From: Deltaproteobacteria bacterium | GTDB lineage: Bacteria; Myxococcota_A; UBA796; GCA-2862545 | NCBI GenBank assembly: GCA_011376105.1 | Contig: DRPG01000406.1 | Span: forward strand, 1-39,414 | Reading direction: 5' to 3' | DNA length: 39,414 nt | In this document: one piece after another, positions 13,968-22,068 of the stretch | Layout: the number at the start of each line of letters is the position of its first letter | How positions within the stretch are numbered: the stretch's first letter is position 1 | Notes under the pieces: model-generated | Seen by the model: only the letters and a program-made list of their open reading frames with translations | Databases searched by the model: none | Told to the model about the DNA's origin: nothing | Program-made: the position numbers and the translations under genes

Positions 13968-15613
13968 CGTCGAACGAGCTCTGCGCGGGTCACGAGGACG
14001 AAGCCGTCGCTCTCGAGGAGGAGGGTCGGATCGGCCACCTCCGATAGCTCGAGGACCAGCGGCTGTCCAGCCGCCAGGCGCCCCCGGGCGACGACCTCAT
14101 CGCCGTCCTTCAGGGTGGCCCTGAGCTTGGCCCTCCGCCGCACCGGGGTCGCGTCGATCTCGAGGTGGGTCGGAGGCCCCCCCAGGGCCTCGAGGGAGGG
14201 CCAGCGGATCTCGACCTGATCGCCCGGGTACATCCACTGCATCCCGTCACAGGAGCGCTGTGGATCGAGGGCCAGGTGCCAGTAGGATCGATCGTCACGG
14301 GGGGGGATGAACCCGACACGATCCGGGCCGTGGCAGGAGGTACCCAGGGTCAGGTCCCGGCAGGGCCAGCCCGGATCGAGGGTGATGTCGTCGCTGACGA
14401 CCCGGGTGGGGGAGCAGCGGACGTGCAGATCAGTGGCGGACTGGGTCCACACGTCGGTGGGGACCCCCTCGGGGGCGGACAGCCACCGGACCTGCTCCCG
14501 CAGCCCGCGCTCGACGATCGGGGTGGCGGCATCGAGGAAGGGGGGATCCTTGAGGTAGCGCACCTCCCCCAGCTGGCGGGTCAGGGTCCCCCCGGGGAAC
14601 CGCAGCCCCCCGAGCGCATCCACCGCGGCCCTGGGCTCGTGCCCGAGGAACGAGATCAGGGCGCCGGTGAAGCGCTTGGCGCCCTCTTCGTCGAGGTGAT
14701 CGGAGTTCTTGTAGTGGTAGGGACGCATCTCGAGGCCGGTCATGTCGACCCAGCGAACACCGTGGGCCTCGAACAGCTCCGCGGCACGGGCCACGGAGGT
14801 CTCCGGCACGATGTCGGCCTCCTCCGGACGCAGCAGGGGCGAGGCGGGGGGCCGGATCACCACCAGATCGAGCTGGAGCTCGTCGACCAGGTCCATCAGA
14901 TCGGGGACCAGCGAGGCATCGGGGGTGGGCAGGTGCCGCGTAGGCGGGCGCCCCAGCGCGTCGACGTTGATCCGCTCGTTAGACAGGGCGCGCTGCAGCA
15001 CTAGATCAGAGCGGCGGCTCTGGGCGAGGGTCCGGGGCACGGCGGAGCGCAGGCTCCGGCTGATCCGATCCCGCAGCGCCTCCCTGCGCCGGAACAGCTT
15101 GGAGATCTCCTTGCCGGCGGGGTTCGCCAGCACCCTCAGATCCTCGTCGCCCTCCTCGAGCAGGGCCTCCAGACTACCCCGGGCGTCTTCGCTGATCGGC
15201 TGCCGCACCAGCACCAGCTGCAGCCGGCTGACCACCAGCACCAGCTCGGGCCGCCAGTCGGTGCCCCGGAGCTTGCGCAGCATCGCGAGCCAGTGGGCGG
15301 TGTTGGCGTTGGGGATCGACAGCACTGCGATCTGCTGGGCGGGGATCTGGAGGTGGCGGGACAGCAGCTCTGGATCGATGTCGGTGTTGGCGTTGGAGTT
15401 GCCCAGGACCCAGACCGGCAGCTTGCGACGGATGACGTTGTCCATCGCGGTGCCGATGCCGTTGCGGCGCACCATCCCACCGAGGACCTGGCCCGTGTTC
15501 CGATCCGCCTTGAGATCGCTGACCGTCGGCGCCAGCAGGCCGACCAGGACCAGGACGATCGCTGGTATTGGCGCCAGAAAGGCCATAATCTGCGGGATCT
15601 TTCCAGGGTTCAT
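13964..15613 (-). CDS. SGNH-hydrolase-like periplasmic partner of the MBOAT acyltransferase
   Basis: A 549-aa protein with an N-terminal membrane anchor (IMAFLAPIPAIVLVLVGLLAP) facing its bulk to the periplasm. The catalytic domain opens with VWVLGNSNANTDIDPELL (nucleophile block, GNS), continues with LVLVVSRLQLVLV and closes with the paired acid/base block YHYKNSDHLDEEGAKRFTGAL, as in AlgJ/AlgX/DltD-type O-acetylation partners. Residues about 370-549 are an additional domain containing Cys pairs (VRCSPTRV, PGWPCRDLTLGTSCHG) and beta strands, possibly carbohydrate binding; I do not recognise it. Overlapping stop/start with the MBOAT gene implies a stoichiometric pair. It would transfer the acyl group to a surface glycan or lipid. 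Confidence 0.8.
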   Translation of the reverse strand: MNPGKIPQIMAFLAPIPAIVLVLVGLLAPTVSDLKADRNTGQVLGGMVRRNGIGTAMDNVIRRKLPVWVLGNSNANTDIDPELLSRHLQIPAQQIAVLSIPNANTAHWLAMLRKLRGTDWRPELVLVVSRLQLVLVRQPISEDARGSLEALLEEGDEDLRVLANPAGKEISKLFRRREALRDRISRSLRSAVPRTLAQSRRSDLVLQRALSNERINVDALGRPPTRHLPTPDASLVPDLMDLVDELQLDLVVIRPPASPLLRPEEADIVPETSVARAAELFEAHGVRWVDMTGLEMRPYHYKNSDHLDEEGAKRFTGALISFLGHEPRAAVDALGGLRFPGGTLTRQLGEVRYLKDPPFLDAATPIVERGLREQVRWLSAPEGVPTDVWTQSATDLHVRCSPTRVVSDDITLDPGWPCRDLTLGTSCHGPDRVGFIPPRDDRSYWHLALDPQRSCDGMQWMYPGDQVEIRWPSLEALGGPPTHLEIDATPVRRRAKLRATLKDGDEVVARGRLAAGQPLVLELSEVADPTLLLESDGFVLVTRAELVRR

Positions 15614-15814
15614 GCCGCCCCCGTGGTGGACAGGAAGGATAGCTCGGGACGAATGGAGTCGCGGAACTCTGTTCGCCCGGACCGAAGACGAGCAAAGCTA
15701 GCGCGCTGCCCCCACCCGTCAACGCAGGCGAGGTGTCCGGATCCGGCTGAACACCGCGGGGGAGGGGCTCACCGGGCCTGAACGGACCGCGCGCTCCATG
15801 TTAGGGAGCGCCCC
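15614..15814. promoter_or_regulatory. Divergent intergenic region between the acyltransferase pair and the PKS
   Basis: 201 bases that must carry both promoters for the SGNH/MBOAT operon (leftward) and the polyketide synthase (rightward). I see no convincing -35/-10 pair. Its right end holds a perfect inverted repeat next to the PKS start, listed separately. Confidence 0.5.
15791..15811 (+). promoter_or_regulatory. Inverted repeat covering the PKS ribosome-binding site
   Basis: GCGCTCC, a seven-base loop ATGTTAG, then GGAGCGC: a perfect 7-bp stem. The right arm contains the GGAG ribosome site six bases ahead of the ATG at 15815. Folded mRNA would hide the site. It could equally be a protein operator. 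Confidence 0.5.
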
Positions 15815-18800
15815 ATGCAGTCTCCCATCGCCATCGTCGGCGTCGAGTTCGTGTTCCCTGGTGGGATCCGAACCCTCGATGCACTCCAGTCCACCCTTGA
15901 GTCCGCGACCCCCCAGGTCGGGCCGATGCCTCCTGGACCCCGCAGGGAGTCGTGGCCCGGGTCCCCTGAGGCGGCCTGGGTCCCCGACATCGAGGCGTTC
16001 GATCCAGGCCCGTTCCAGCTGTCGGAGGCTGAGGCGACCCTGCTCGATCCCCGCCATCGGCTGCTGCTCTACCTCTCCCGCCGGGCGCTGCACGCCACCG
16101 GTGCGCTGCAGGAGTCCGAGGGCTGCGGGGTGTTCCTGGGCCTGGGCAGCTCCGAGTACCGCGAGCTGTGCCCCCCCGGAGATCCCCGGGTGGCCACGGG
16201 CAACGAGGCGAGCACCGCCGCAGGGCGGATCGCCCACAGCTTCGACCTCGGGGGGCCCAACCTGGTGGTGGACACCGCCTGCAGCTCGTCCCTGGTGGCG
16301 CTGCAGCTGGCGTGTCAGGCGCTGAGCAGCGGAGACTGCACCGTAGCGCTGGTCGGTGCAGCCCAGCTCATCGGCTCGGCCGTCGGCTATGAGCGCCTCG
16401 TGCGCACCGGCATCATCTCCGAGCACAGCCGCTGCAGGCCCTACGACGCAGCCGCCGACGGCACGATCCGGGGGGAGGGGGGCGCGGTGCTCGTGCTGCG
16501 CCCCCTCGAGGCGGCCGAGCGGCGTGGCGACGCGATCCTTGGCATCATCCGGGGGATCGCCGTGCGACACGACGGCACCGCGGCGGGCCTGACCGTGCCC
16601 AATGGCCCAGCTCAGGAGCGCACCGTCCGCGCCGCCCTGGCGAGCGCGGGGCTACAACCCGACGCGATCGGGCTGATCGAGGGGCACGGCACCGGCACCT
16701 CGCTCGGCGATCCGATCGAGGTCCGCGCCCTGCACGAGATCTTCGGGGATCGCCCCGTGCCGATCACCTCGACCAAGGCGCTGTTTGGCCACCTGGAGTC
16801 CGCCGCTGGCCTGCTGGGGCTGATCGCGACCTTGGCCGCCCTGCGGGCCGGTCGGATCCCTCCGGTCGGCAACCTGCAGACCCCCTCCCCCCGCCTCCCC
16901 AGCGAGGGTCCACGGCCTAACGCAGCCCTGACGCCGATCGAGGGCACCATCCTCGCAGGGGTGAGCAGCTTTGGGCTGTCGGGCACCAACGCCCACGTGA
17001 TCCTCGAGGCGGGCCCCGGCACGCCCCCCGAGCCCCCGCAGCTGGCGTGGGAGCCACGCCCGCTGTGGGTCGACTCCGATCAGGGCAGCGCGAGCCCTCC
17101 TCAGGAGGTCGTGACCGATCCCGGCGACGTCCGGGCCGCGATCGCGGCGGTGCTGGGGGGCAACCCCGACAACCTCCCCGCCAAGCGCTCGCTGTTCGAG
17201 CTGGGGCTCGACTCGGTGGGCGCCGCTGAGCTCGCCCGCAGGCTCGAGGTGCCGGTCTCCGTCATCTTCGAGCACCCCACCCTCGCCAGCCTCGAGGCCC
17301 GCACCCCCAGGTCTACCCGACGGGCGAGGCCTGTGCGGATCCAGCGCGGTGGCGAAGATCAGATCGCCATCGTCGCCGCGGCCTGTCGGTTCCCTGGCGG
17401 TGCCGACGATCTGGAGTCGTACTTCGAGCTGCTGTGCTCCGATCGGGATCCGATCACCGAGGCCCCCCCCGAGCGTGGGATCGACGGCTTCGGTGGCTAC
17501 CTGACCGACGTGTTCGGCTTCGACGCCGAGGCCTTCGGGCTGTCGCTGCGCGAGGCTGAGGTGATGGATCCTCAGCAGCGCCTGTGGCTCGAGGTGGCCT
17601 CCGAGGTGGTGGAGCGCGCGGCGCTCCACCACGCTGAGCTCGCGAGCACCGGGATGTTCGTCGGTGCCGCCGAGAGCCAGTACCTGCGGGACTGGCGGCA
17701 GCCCCACGTGGCCGTCGGCAACGAGGGCAGCTTCCTCGCCGGCCGCACCGCCCACACCCTCGATCTCGGGGGCCCGGTGATGATGCTCAACACCGCCTGC
17801 TCAGCCTCGCTGGTGGCGGTGCACATCGGCGCCCGGGCCCTGCGCGATCGAGAGTGCGATGCGGTGATCGCCGGTGGCGTCAACCTGATCTTGTCCAACG
17901 CGGCACAGATCATGCTCACCACCCTGGGGGTGCTGTCGCCCACCGGTCGGTGCCACACCTACTCCGAGGCCGCGGACGGCTACGTCCGGGGCGAGGGCGC
18001 GGCCGCGGTCCTGATGATGCGCCACGCCGACGCGGTGGCCAGCGGCCGCAGGGTGCTCGGGGTGATCCGGGGCTCAGCGGTGGCCCATGATGGCCGCACG
18101 GGGGGCGTCGGCGTGCCCGGCCCCGCGACCTGGCGCAAGGTGGTGGTCGACGCCCTCGATCGCGCCAACCTCGGAGGCGACGACATCGGCTACATCGAGG
18201 TCCACGGGAGCGCCACCCCGCTGGGTGACGCGATCGAGGTCAAGACCCTGGGAGAGGCCCTGTCTGCTGCGGGCCGCACCTCACCAGTGTGGGCTGGCTG
18301 TGCCAAGTCCCGGATCGGCCACCTCGAGCAGGCCGCGGGCATGGCGGGGCTGCTGAAGGTGCTGGCGATGCTCAAGCACGGCGTGCGCACCCCCAACCTG
18401 CACTTCGACGAGCCCAGCTCCAGGCTGCCCGAGGGCGTGGTCCGCGTCCCCACCGAGGTCGAGCCCTGGGACGGCCCCCGGATCGCGGGGATCAGCTCGT
18501 TCGGGATCTCGGGCACCGCGTCCCACGTGATCGTGGCCGCCCCTCCCCTCGAAGACGACGAGCCCGCCGCAGCAGACGAGGTGATCTGGGTGCCCCTGTC
18601 GGCCCGCAACGAGGCGGTCGCCGCGGGCCTCGGCCAGCGCCTGGCCGACGCAGTGGTGGGGGGCCTGCCCCCCAGGGACGCCGCCCGCACCCTGGCCGCG
18701 CGGGAGCCGGGCCCGATCCGGGCTGCGATCGCCGCGATCCCGTCCGAGCTGCCCGAGGCGCTCCGCGATCCCGTCTTCGTGCGGGCGGGGGCTCCAAAGA

Positions 18801-21421
18801 TCGCCTGGGTGTTCCCCGGGGTCGGGCCCCAGCGCCTGGCCATGGGGGCCGATCTCGAGGGCATCGAGGCCTGGCTCGACGAGCATGAGGGCGTGGTAGA
18901 GCCGATCCTCGGCCCTGGCCTGCGGGCGATCCTGCTGGATCAAGACGAGCGGATCCGCGACGTCGCCTGGACCGTGACGGCCACCGTCGCGCTGGAGCTG
19001 TGCCTAGCTGAGCGCCTGCTGTCGTGGGGTCTCCGCCCCGCCGCGGTGGCCGGCCACTCCTTCGGAGAGATCACCGCGGCGGCGGTGGCGGGCGTGGTGT
19101 CCACCGATGATGCGCTGCGCCTGGCGGCGATGCGCGGCAAGCGGATGCGCGACGTGCCCGACGACGGCGCGATGGTGGTGGTCCGCACCGACGAGGCCAC
19201 CGCCTCCGCCTCCGTCGGCGACGCGATCGACGTCGCCGCCACCAACAGCCCCACCGAGACCGTCCTGTCCGGCCCCCGGGCCGCGCTGCAGGCCGCGGTC
19301 GAGGAGCTGGGCGTCGACGTGCACTGGCTGAAGTCCGAGCGTGCGCTGCACTCCCGGGCCATGCAGCCGATCGTCGAGCCCTTCGTCGAGGATCTCCGCA
19401 GCCTGGAGATGAGCGCACCGGAGCTGCCGCTGATCACCTGTCTCGACGGCGCCCGGGCGGGGGAGCGTGCGGCGGATCCAGTCCACTGGGGCGCGCTGCT
19501 GCGCAACACCGTCCGGTTCCAGCAGGTGCTCGAGGGCTTGGCCGGCCTGGGCTGTGACACCTTCCTGGAGATCGGGCCCCACCCGACGCTGCTCGGCAGC
19601 GTCGGCACCAACCTGGGGCTGGTCTCCGAGCGGCTGATCCCCACCCTCCGCCGCGATCAGCGGCCCGAGGGTGCGCTGCTCACCGCCGCGGCGCGGCTGT
19701 GGGCGGTGGGGGCGCCGATCGATCCCGAGGCCCGGATCCAGGGTGGCCGGATCTCGTCCGATGTACCGGTGGCGCCTCTGCAGCGCGAGGAGCTGCGCGC
19801 CGAGGGGATCGGCCGGATCGAGGTCAAGATCCCCCACTATCATCACGAGTGGGAGCCCGTCGAGGTCCTCGATGGCCCGAGGAGCGGTCGCTGGGCGGTG
19901 CTGGGCGGCGGCGCGCTGGCGCAGGAGCTTGCTGCGGCGCTGAGCGAGCGGGGGGTCACGGTGCTGGACGCGCCGGAGCCCGGCATCGACGGGCTGGTGT
20001 TCGCGCCCGAGATCCCGCCCGACGCAGCCGGGGCGATGCGGGCCTGCGTGATCGACGCCATCGAGGTGATCAAGGGGCTCGATCCCGGGGTCCGCACCGT
20101 GTTCGCCGGCCGGGGCACGCCGGGCCTGCTCCAGGGCGTCGCCCGGGCCCTGTCCTGGGAGCGCGCCGGCGTCTGTGCGGTGAGCTTCGACGCCGCCTCC
20201 CCGGCCTCGACCTCGGGCTGGGAGCGACCCGAGATCTCCTGGCGGCAGGGGACCGCCCATGGCCCCCACTACGCGCAGCGACCCGCCCCCACACCCCCAT
20301 CACAGATCGCCGGCACCTGGATCGTGATCGGCGGCTTCGGGGCTCTGGGCAAGGGGCTGGGGCTGCGCCTCGCCGCCCGCGGGGCGTCGAGGGTGATCGC
20401 CGCAGGGCCCCGTCCCCGGGCGGTGCCCGAGCCGCTGGAGCCCCGCGAGCTCGACGCCCGGGATCCAGCAGGGCTGGCTGCCCTGATCGAGGAGCTGGGC
20501 GACGTGCAGGGGATCGTGCTCGCCGCCGGCGTGCTCGACGACGCAAAGGTCGAGCACCTCGACGAGGCAAAGGCCCTGCGGGTGCTGGAGCCCAAGGTGC
20601 TCGGGGTCGCGGCGCTGCAGGCCGCAGCCGCAGGGGTCCCCCACTGGATCCTGATGTCGTCGGCGTCGGGCTGGGTGGGCTCTCCAGGCCAGGTCCCCTA
20701 CTCGTCCGCCAACGCCGCGCTGGACGCCGCCGCCCAGGCCCGCCGGGCCGAGGGGCTGCACGCCTGCGCCGTCGCCCTAGGCCCCGTGGCCGACGCGGGC
20801 ATGGCGGCGCGCCAGGGCAACCAGCTGCGCCAGCACCAGGAGCTGCTCGGGATCCGCACCCTCCCCCTGGAGGCCGCCCTGGACGCGCTAGAGGCCGCCC
20901 TGTCCGAGGACGCGCCGGCCCTGCTCGGTGTGTTCGACGTCGACTGGGATCGGCTGCCCCACCAACACGGCTCCGTCAGCCGCGCCACCCACACCGTCAC
21001 CAAGGATCTCACCCAGGACGGCGCGCTGCAGACCGCCCCGCAGCCCCCGTCGGGCACCCCCAAGACGCCCACGGCCCCCACCGATCCCCAGGCGGTCGAG
21101 GAGATCATCACCCGCACCGCCAGGCGCTACCTGCGCAAGCCGATCCCCGATCGCAGCACGGATCTGGTCGAGCTGGGGCTGGACTCCCTGGGGGCCGTCG
21201 GGCTGCGCAACGCCCTCGCCGAGCAGGGGATCGTGCTGCCGGCCTCGCTGATCCTCCGGGGCCCGAGCCTGTCGGAGCTCACCGCCAGCGTGCTCGGCCA
21301 TCACAGCCTGGAGGCCAAGGCCGAGGCATCGGGCACGCCGGCGCCGACCCCCGCGATGGCGGTGGCCCTGACTGTGCTCACCCTCATCTCCGCCGTCGCT
21401 CTGCTGATGGCCCAGGCCTGA
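15815..21421 (+). CDS. Type I polyketide synthase, KS-ACP-KS-AT-KR-ACP with C-terminal membrane tail
   Basis: A 1868-aa multidomain enzyme. KS1 (residues 1-395): DTACSSS with Cys156, EGHGTGT with His291, GHLESAAG with His326. ACP1 (about 435-490): LGLDSV with Ser467. KS2 (about 510-920): NTACSAS with Cys662, EVHGSAT with His797, GHLEQAAG with His836. AT (about 985-1270): GHSFGE with Ser1082; the specificity segment reads RALHS (His1179), not standard HAFH or YASH. KR (about 1490-1720): GGFGALG at 1506, LDD at 1574 (B-type mark), Ser1615/1616, Tyr1629, Asn1633. ACP2 (about 1765-1835): LGLDSL with Ser1791. The end TPAMAVALTVLTLISAVALLMAQA is a hydrophobic helix. No thioesterase, DH or ER is seen. 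The first KS-ACP unit lacks its own AT. All catalytic residues look intact. The product is unknown. Confidence 0.93.
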   Translation: MQSPIAIVGVEFVFPGGIRTLDALQSTLESATPQVGPMPPGPRRESWPGSPEAAWVPDIEAFDPGPFQLSEAEATLLDPRHRLLLYLSRRALHATGALQESEGCGVFLGLGSSEYRELCPPGDPRVATGNEASTAAGRIAHSFDLGGPNLVVDTACSSSLVALQLACQALSSGDCTVALVGAAQLIGSAVGYERLVRTGIISEHSRCRPYDAAADGTIRGEGGAVLVLRPLEAAERRGDAILGIIRGIAVRHDGTAAGLTVPNGPAQERTVRAALASAGLQPDAIGLIEGHGTGTSLGDPIEVRALHEIFGDRPVPITSTKALFGHLESAAGLLGLIATLAALRAGRIPPVGNLQTPSPRLPSEGPRPNAALTPIEGTILAGVSSFGLSGTNAHVILEAGPGTPPEPPQLAWEPRPLWVDSDQGSASPPQEVVTDPGDVRAAIAAVLGGNPDNLPAKRSLFELGLDSVGAAELARRLEVPVSVIFEHPTLASLEARTPRSTRRARPVRIQRGGEDQIAIVAAACRFPGGADDLESYFELLCSDRDPITEAPPERGIDGFGGYLTDVFGFDAEAFGLSLREAEVMDPQQRLWLEVASEVVERAALHHAELASTGMFVGAAESQYLRDWRQPHVAVGNEGSFLAGRTAHTLDLGGPVMMLNTACSASLVAVHIGARALRDRECDAVIAGGVNLILSNAAQIMLTTLGVLSPTGRCHTYSEAADGYVRGEGAAAVLMMRHADAVASGRRVLGVIRGSAVAHDGRTGGVGVPGPATWRKVVVDALDRANLGGDDIGYIEVHGSATPLGDAIEVKTLGEALSAAGRTSPVWAGCAKSRIGHLEQAAGMAGLLKVLAMLKHGVRTPNLHFDEPSSRLPEGVVRVPTEVEPWDGPRIAGISSFGISGTASHVIVAAPPLEDDEPAAADEVIWVPLSARNEAVAAGLGQRLADAVVGGLPPRDAARTLAAREPGPIRAAIAAIPSELPEALRDPVFVRAGAPKIAWVFPGVGPQRLAMGADLEGIEAWLDEHEGVVEPILGPGLRAILLDQDERIRDVAWTVTATVALELCLAERLLSWGLRPAAVAGHSFGEITAAAVAGVVSTDDALRLAAMRGKRMRDVPDDGAMVVVRTDEATASASVGDAIDVAATNSPTETVLSGPRAALQAAVEELGVDVHWLKSERALHSRAMQPIVEPFVEDLRSLEMSAPELPLITCLDGARAGERAADPVHWGALLRNTVRFQQVLEGLAGLGCDTFLEIGPHPTLLGSVGTNLGLVSERLIPTLRRDQRPEGALLTAAARLWAVGAPIDPEARIQGGRISSDVPVAPLQREELRAEGIGRIEVKIPHYHHEWEPVEVLDGPRSGRWAVLGGGALAQELAAALSERGVTVLDAPEPGIDGLVFAPEIPPDAAGAMRACVIDAIEVIKGLDPGVRTVFAGRGTPGLLQGVARALSWERAGVCAVSFDAASPASTSGWERPEISWRQGTAHGPHYAQRPAPTPPSQIAGTWIVIGGFGALGKGLGLRLAARGASRVIAAGPRPRAVPEPLEPRELDARDPAGLAALIEELGDVQGIVLAAGVLDDAKVEHLDEAKALRVLEPKVLGVAALQAAAAGVPHWILMSSASGWVGSPGQVPYSSANAALDAAAQARRAEGLHACAVALGPVADAGMAARQGNQLRQHQELLGIRTLPLEAALDALEAALSEDAPALLGVFDVDWDRLPHQHGSVSRATHTVTKDLTQDGALQTAPQPPSGTPKTPTAPTDPQAVEEIITRTARRYLRKPIPDRSTDLVELGLDSLGAVGLRNALAEQGIVLPASLILRGPSLSELTASVLGHHSLEAKAEASGTPAPTPAMAVALTVLTLISAVALLMAQA

Positions 21422-21477
21422 TCGGGGCCCACCTCGCTCGACGCGGGCGGTATGCTTGCTGAAACGACGAGGTGGAC

Positions 21478-21798
21478 ATGGCGCAAGAAGACAGCGAGGT
21501 GACCGATAGCTTCCCCGTTCCGCGCCTGGCCCCGCCGGAGGAGGCACCGAAGATCTCTGTGCGGTCGGATGCTGGTGCGCTGTCGGGGGTGGTCCTGTCG
21601 GTGAACGGCGATGAGATCGCGGTGATCCTCTCCGGGTCTGTGTCGATCGACACCCAGGTCGAGGTCGAGACCGAGGCCGCGCCCAAGATCACGTCGATCG
21701 GGGTCGTGATCTGGAGCCGGGAGGACGACGGCGAGACTGCCCTGGGGATCGAGATCGTTGGCGGTGCCAGCGAGTGGAAGGAGCTGGTCGAGGGCTGA
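21478..21798 (+). CDS. Small PilZ-like protein
   Basis: A 106-aa protein beginning MAQEDSEVTDSFPVPRLAPP, then a beta-rich domain (ISVRSDAGALSGVVLSVNGDEIAVILSG, VEVETEAAPKITSIGVVIWS, ETALGIEIVGGASEW). The strand pattern and the closing LGIEIV resemble PilZ barrels. The c-di-GMP-binding RxxxR and [D/N]xSxxG motifs are not visible, so ligand binding is doubtful. GAGGTGG lies three to four bases ahead of the ATG; a GTG at 21472 is an alternative in-frame start without its own ribosome site. It follows the PKS by 56 bases and a possible hairpin terminator comes just after its stop. The domain assignment is tentative. Confidence 0.7.
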   Translation: MAQEDSEVTDSFPVPRLAPPEEAPKISVRSDAGALSGVVLSVNGDEIAVILSGSVSIDTQVEVETEAAPKITSIGVVIWSREDDGETALGIEIVGGASEWKELVEG

Positions 21799-21804
21799 TC
21801 GGAG

Positions 21805-21823
21805 GCCCGGAGCCGCTCCGGGC
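21805..21823 (+). terminator. GC-rich hairpin after the PilZ-like gene
   Basis: GCCCGGAG, loop CCG, CTCCGGGC: a perfect 8-bp stem seven bases past the stop codon. No T-run follows, so it may act as a weak or factor-assisted terminator or only as a 3' stabiliser. Confidence 0.4.
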
Positions 21824-21849
21824 TCGCTCCCCGAGACGAGCCGGGCTCC

Positions 21850-21981
21850 CGGGCTCCACCCCCGCCCCCTCGCCAGCCACCCACCGGGCCCCTCAGACTC
21901 GTCGCTCTGCAGCACGATCTCCTTGGTCAGATCGGCGCCGGCCCGGGTGCCGATCACCCGGATCTCCTCTCCATCCCGGAG
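21850..21981 (-). pseudogene. Protein-like fragment of unknown origin
   Basis: Reading left from 21981, codons after an in-frame TGA (21984-21982) give LRDGEEIRVIGTRAGADLTK followed by EIVLQSDESEGPGGWLA, with G/C-rich third positions typical of genes here. The frame then stays open as antisense to the PilZ-like gene but loses protein character. No start codon with a ribosome site is obvious except a GTG at 21957. It looks like a remnant; the family is not recognised. Confidence 0.3.
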
Positions 21982-22056
21982 TCACTGGGCCAGATGGCTC
22001 TGGTGGCCATCCCTCCACAGGCTAGCAACAGATCAGCAGGACCAGAGTAGAGTGGC

Positions 22057-22062
22057 TATAGT
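22057..22062 (+). promoter_or_regulatory. Possible -10 element of a leaderless transcript
   Basis: TATAGT ends six bases before the ATG of the sulfatase-like gene, and no ribosome site is seen upstream of that ATG. Transcription would begin at or next to the start codon. No good -35 match is visible at the usual distance. Confidence 0.25.
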
Positions 22063-22068
22063 GCGCGC

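Noticed and set aside
15798-16325. ATG in the loop of the PKS leader hairpin opening a 175-codon frame
   Set aside because: It is out of frame with the PKS and its product is Ser/Pro/Arg-rich shadow sequence.
21940-22045. In-frame TGA at 21984-21982 (minus) between two protein-like stretches, considered as a selenocysteine codon because selA is present
   Set aside because: The upstream stretch is only about 16 codons before another TGA and has no start codon, and the hairpin after the TGA is too close and short for a bacterial SECIS. A decayed gene explains it better.
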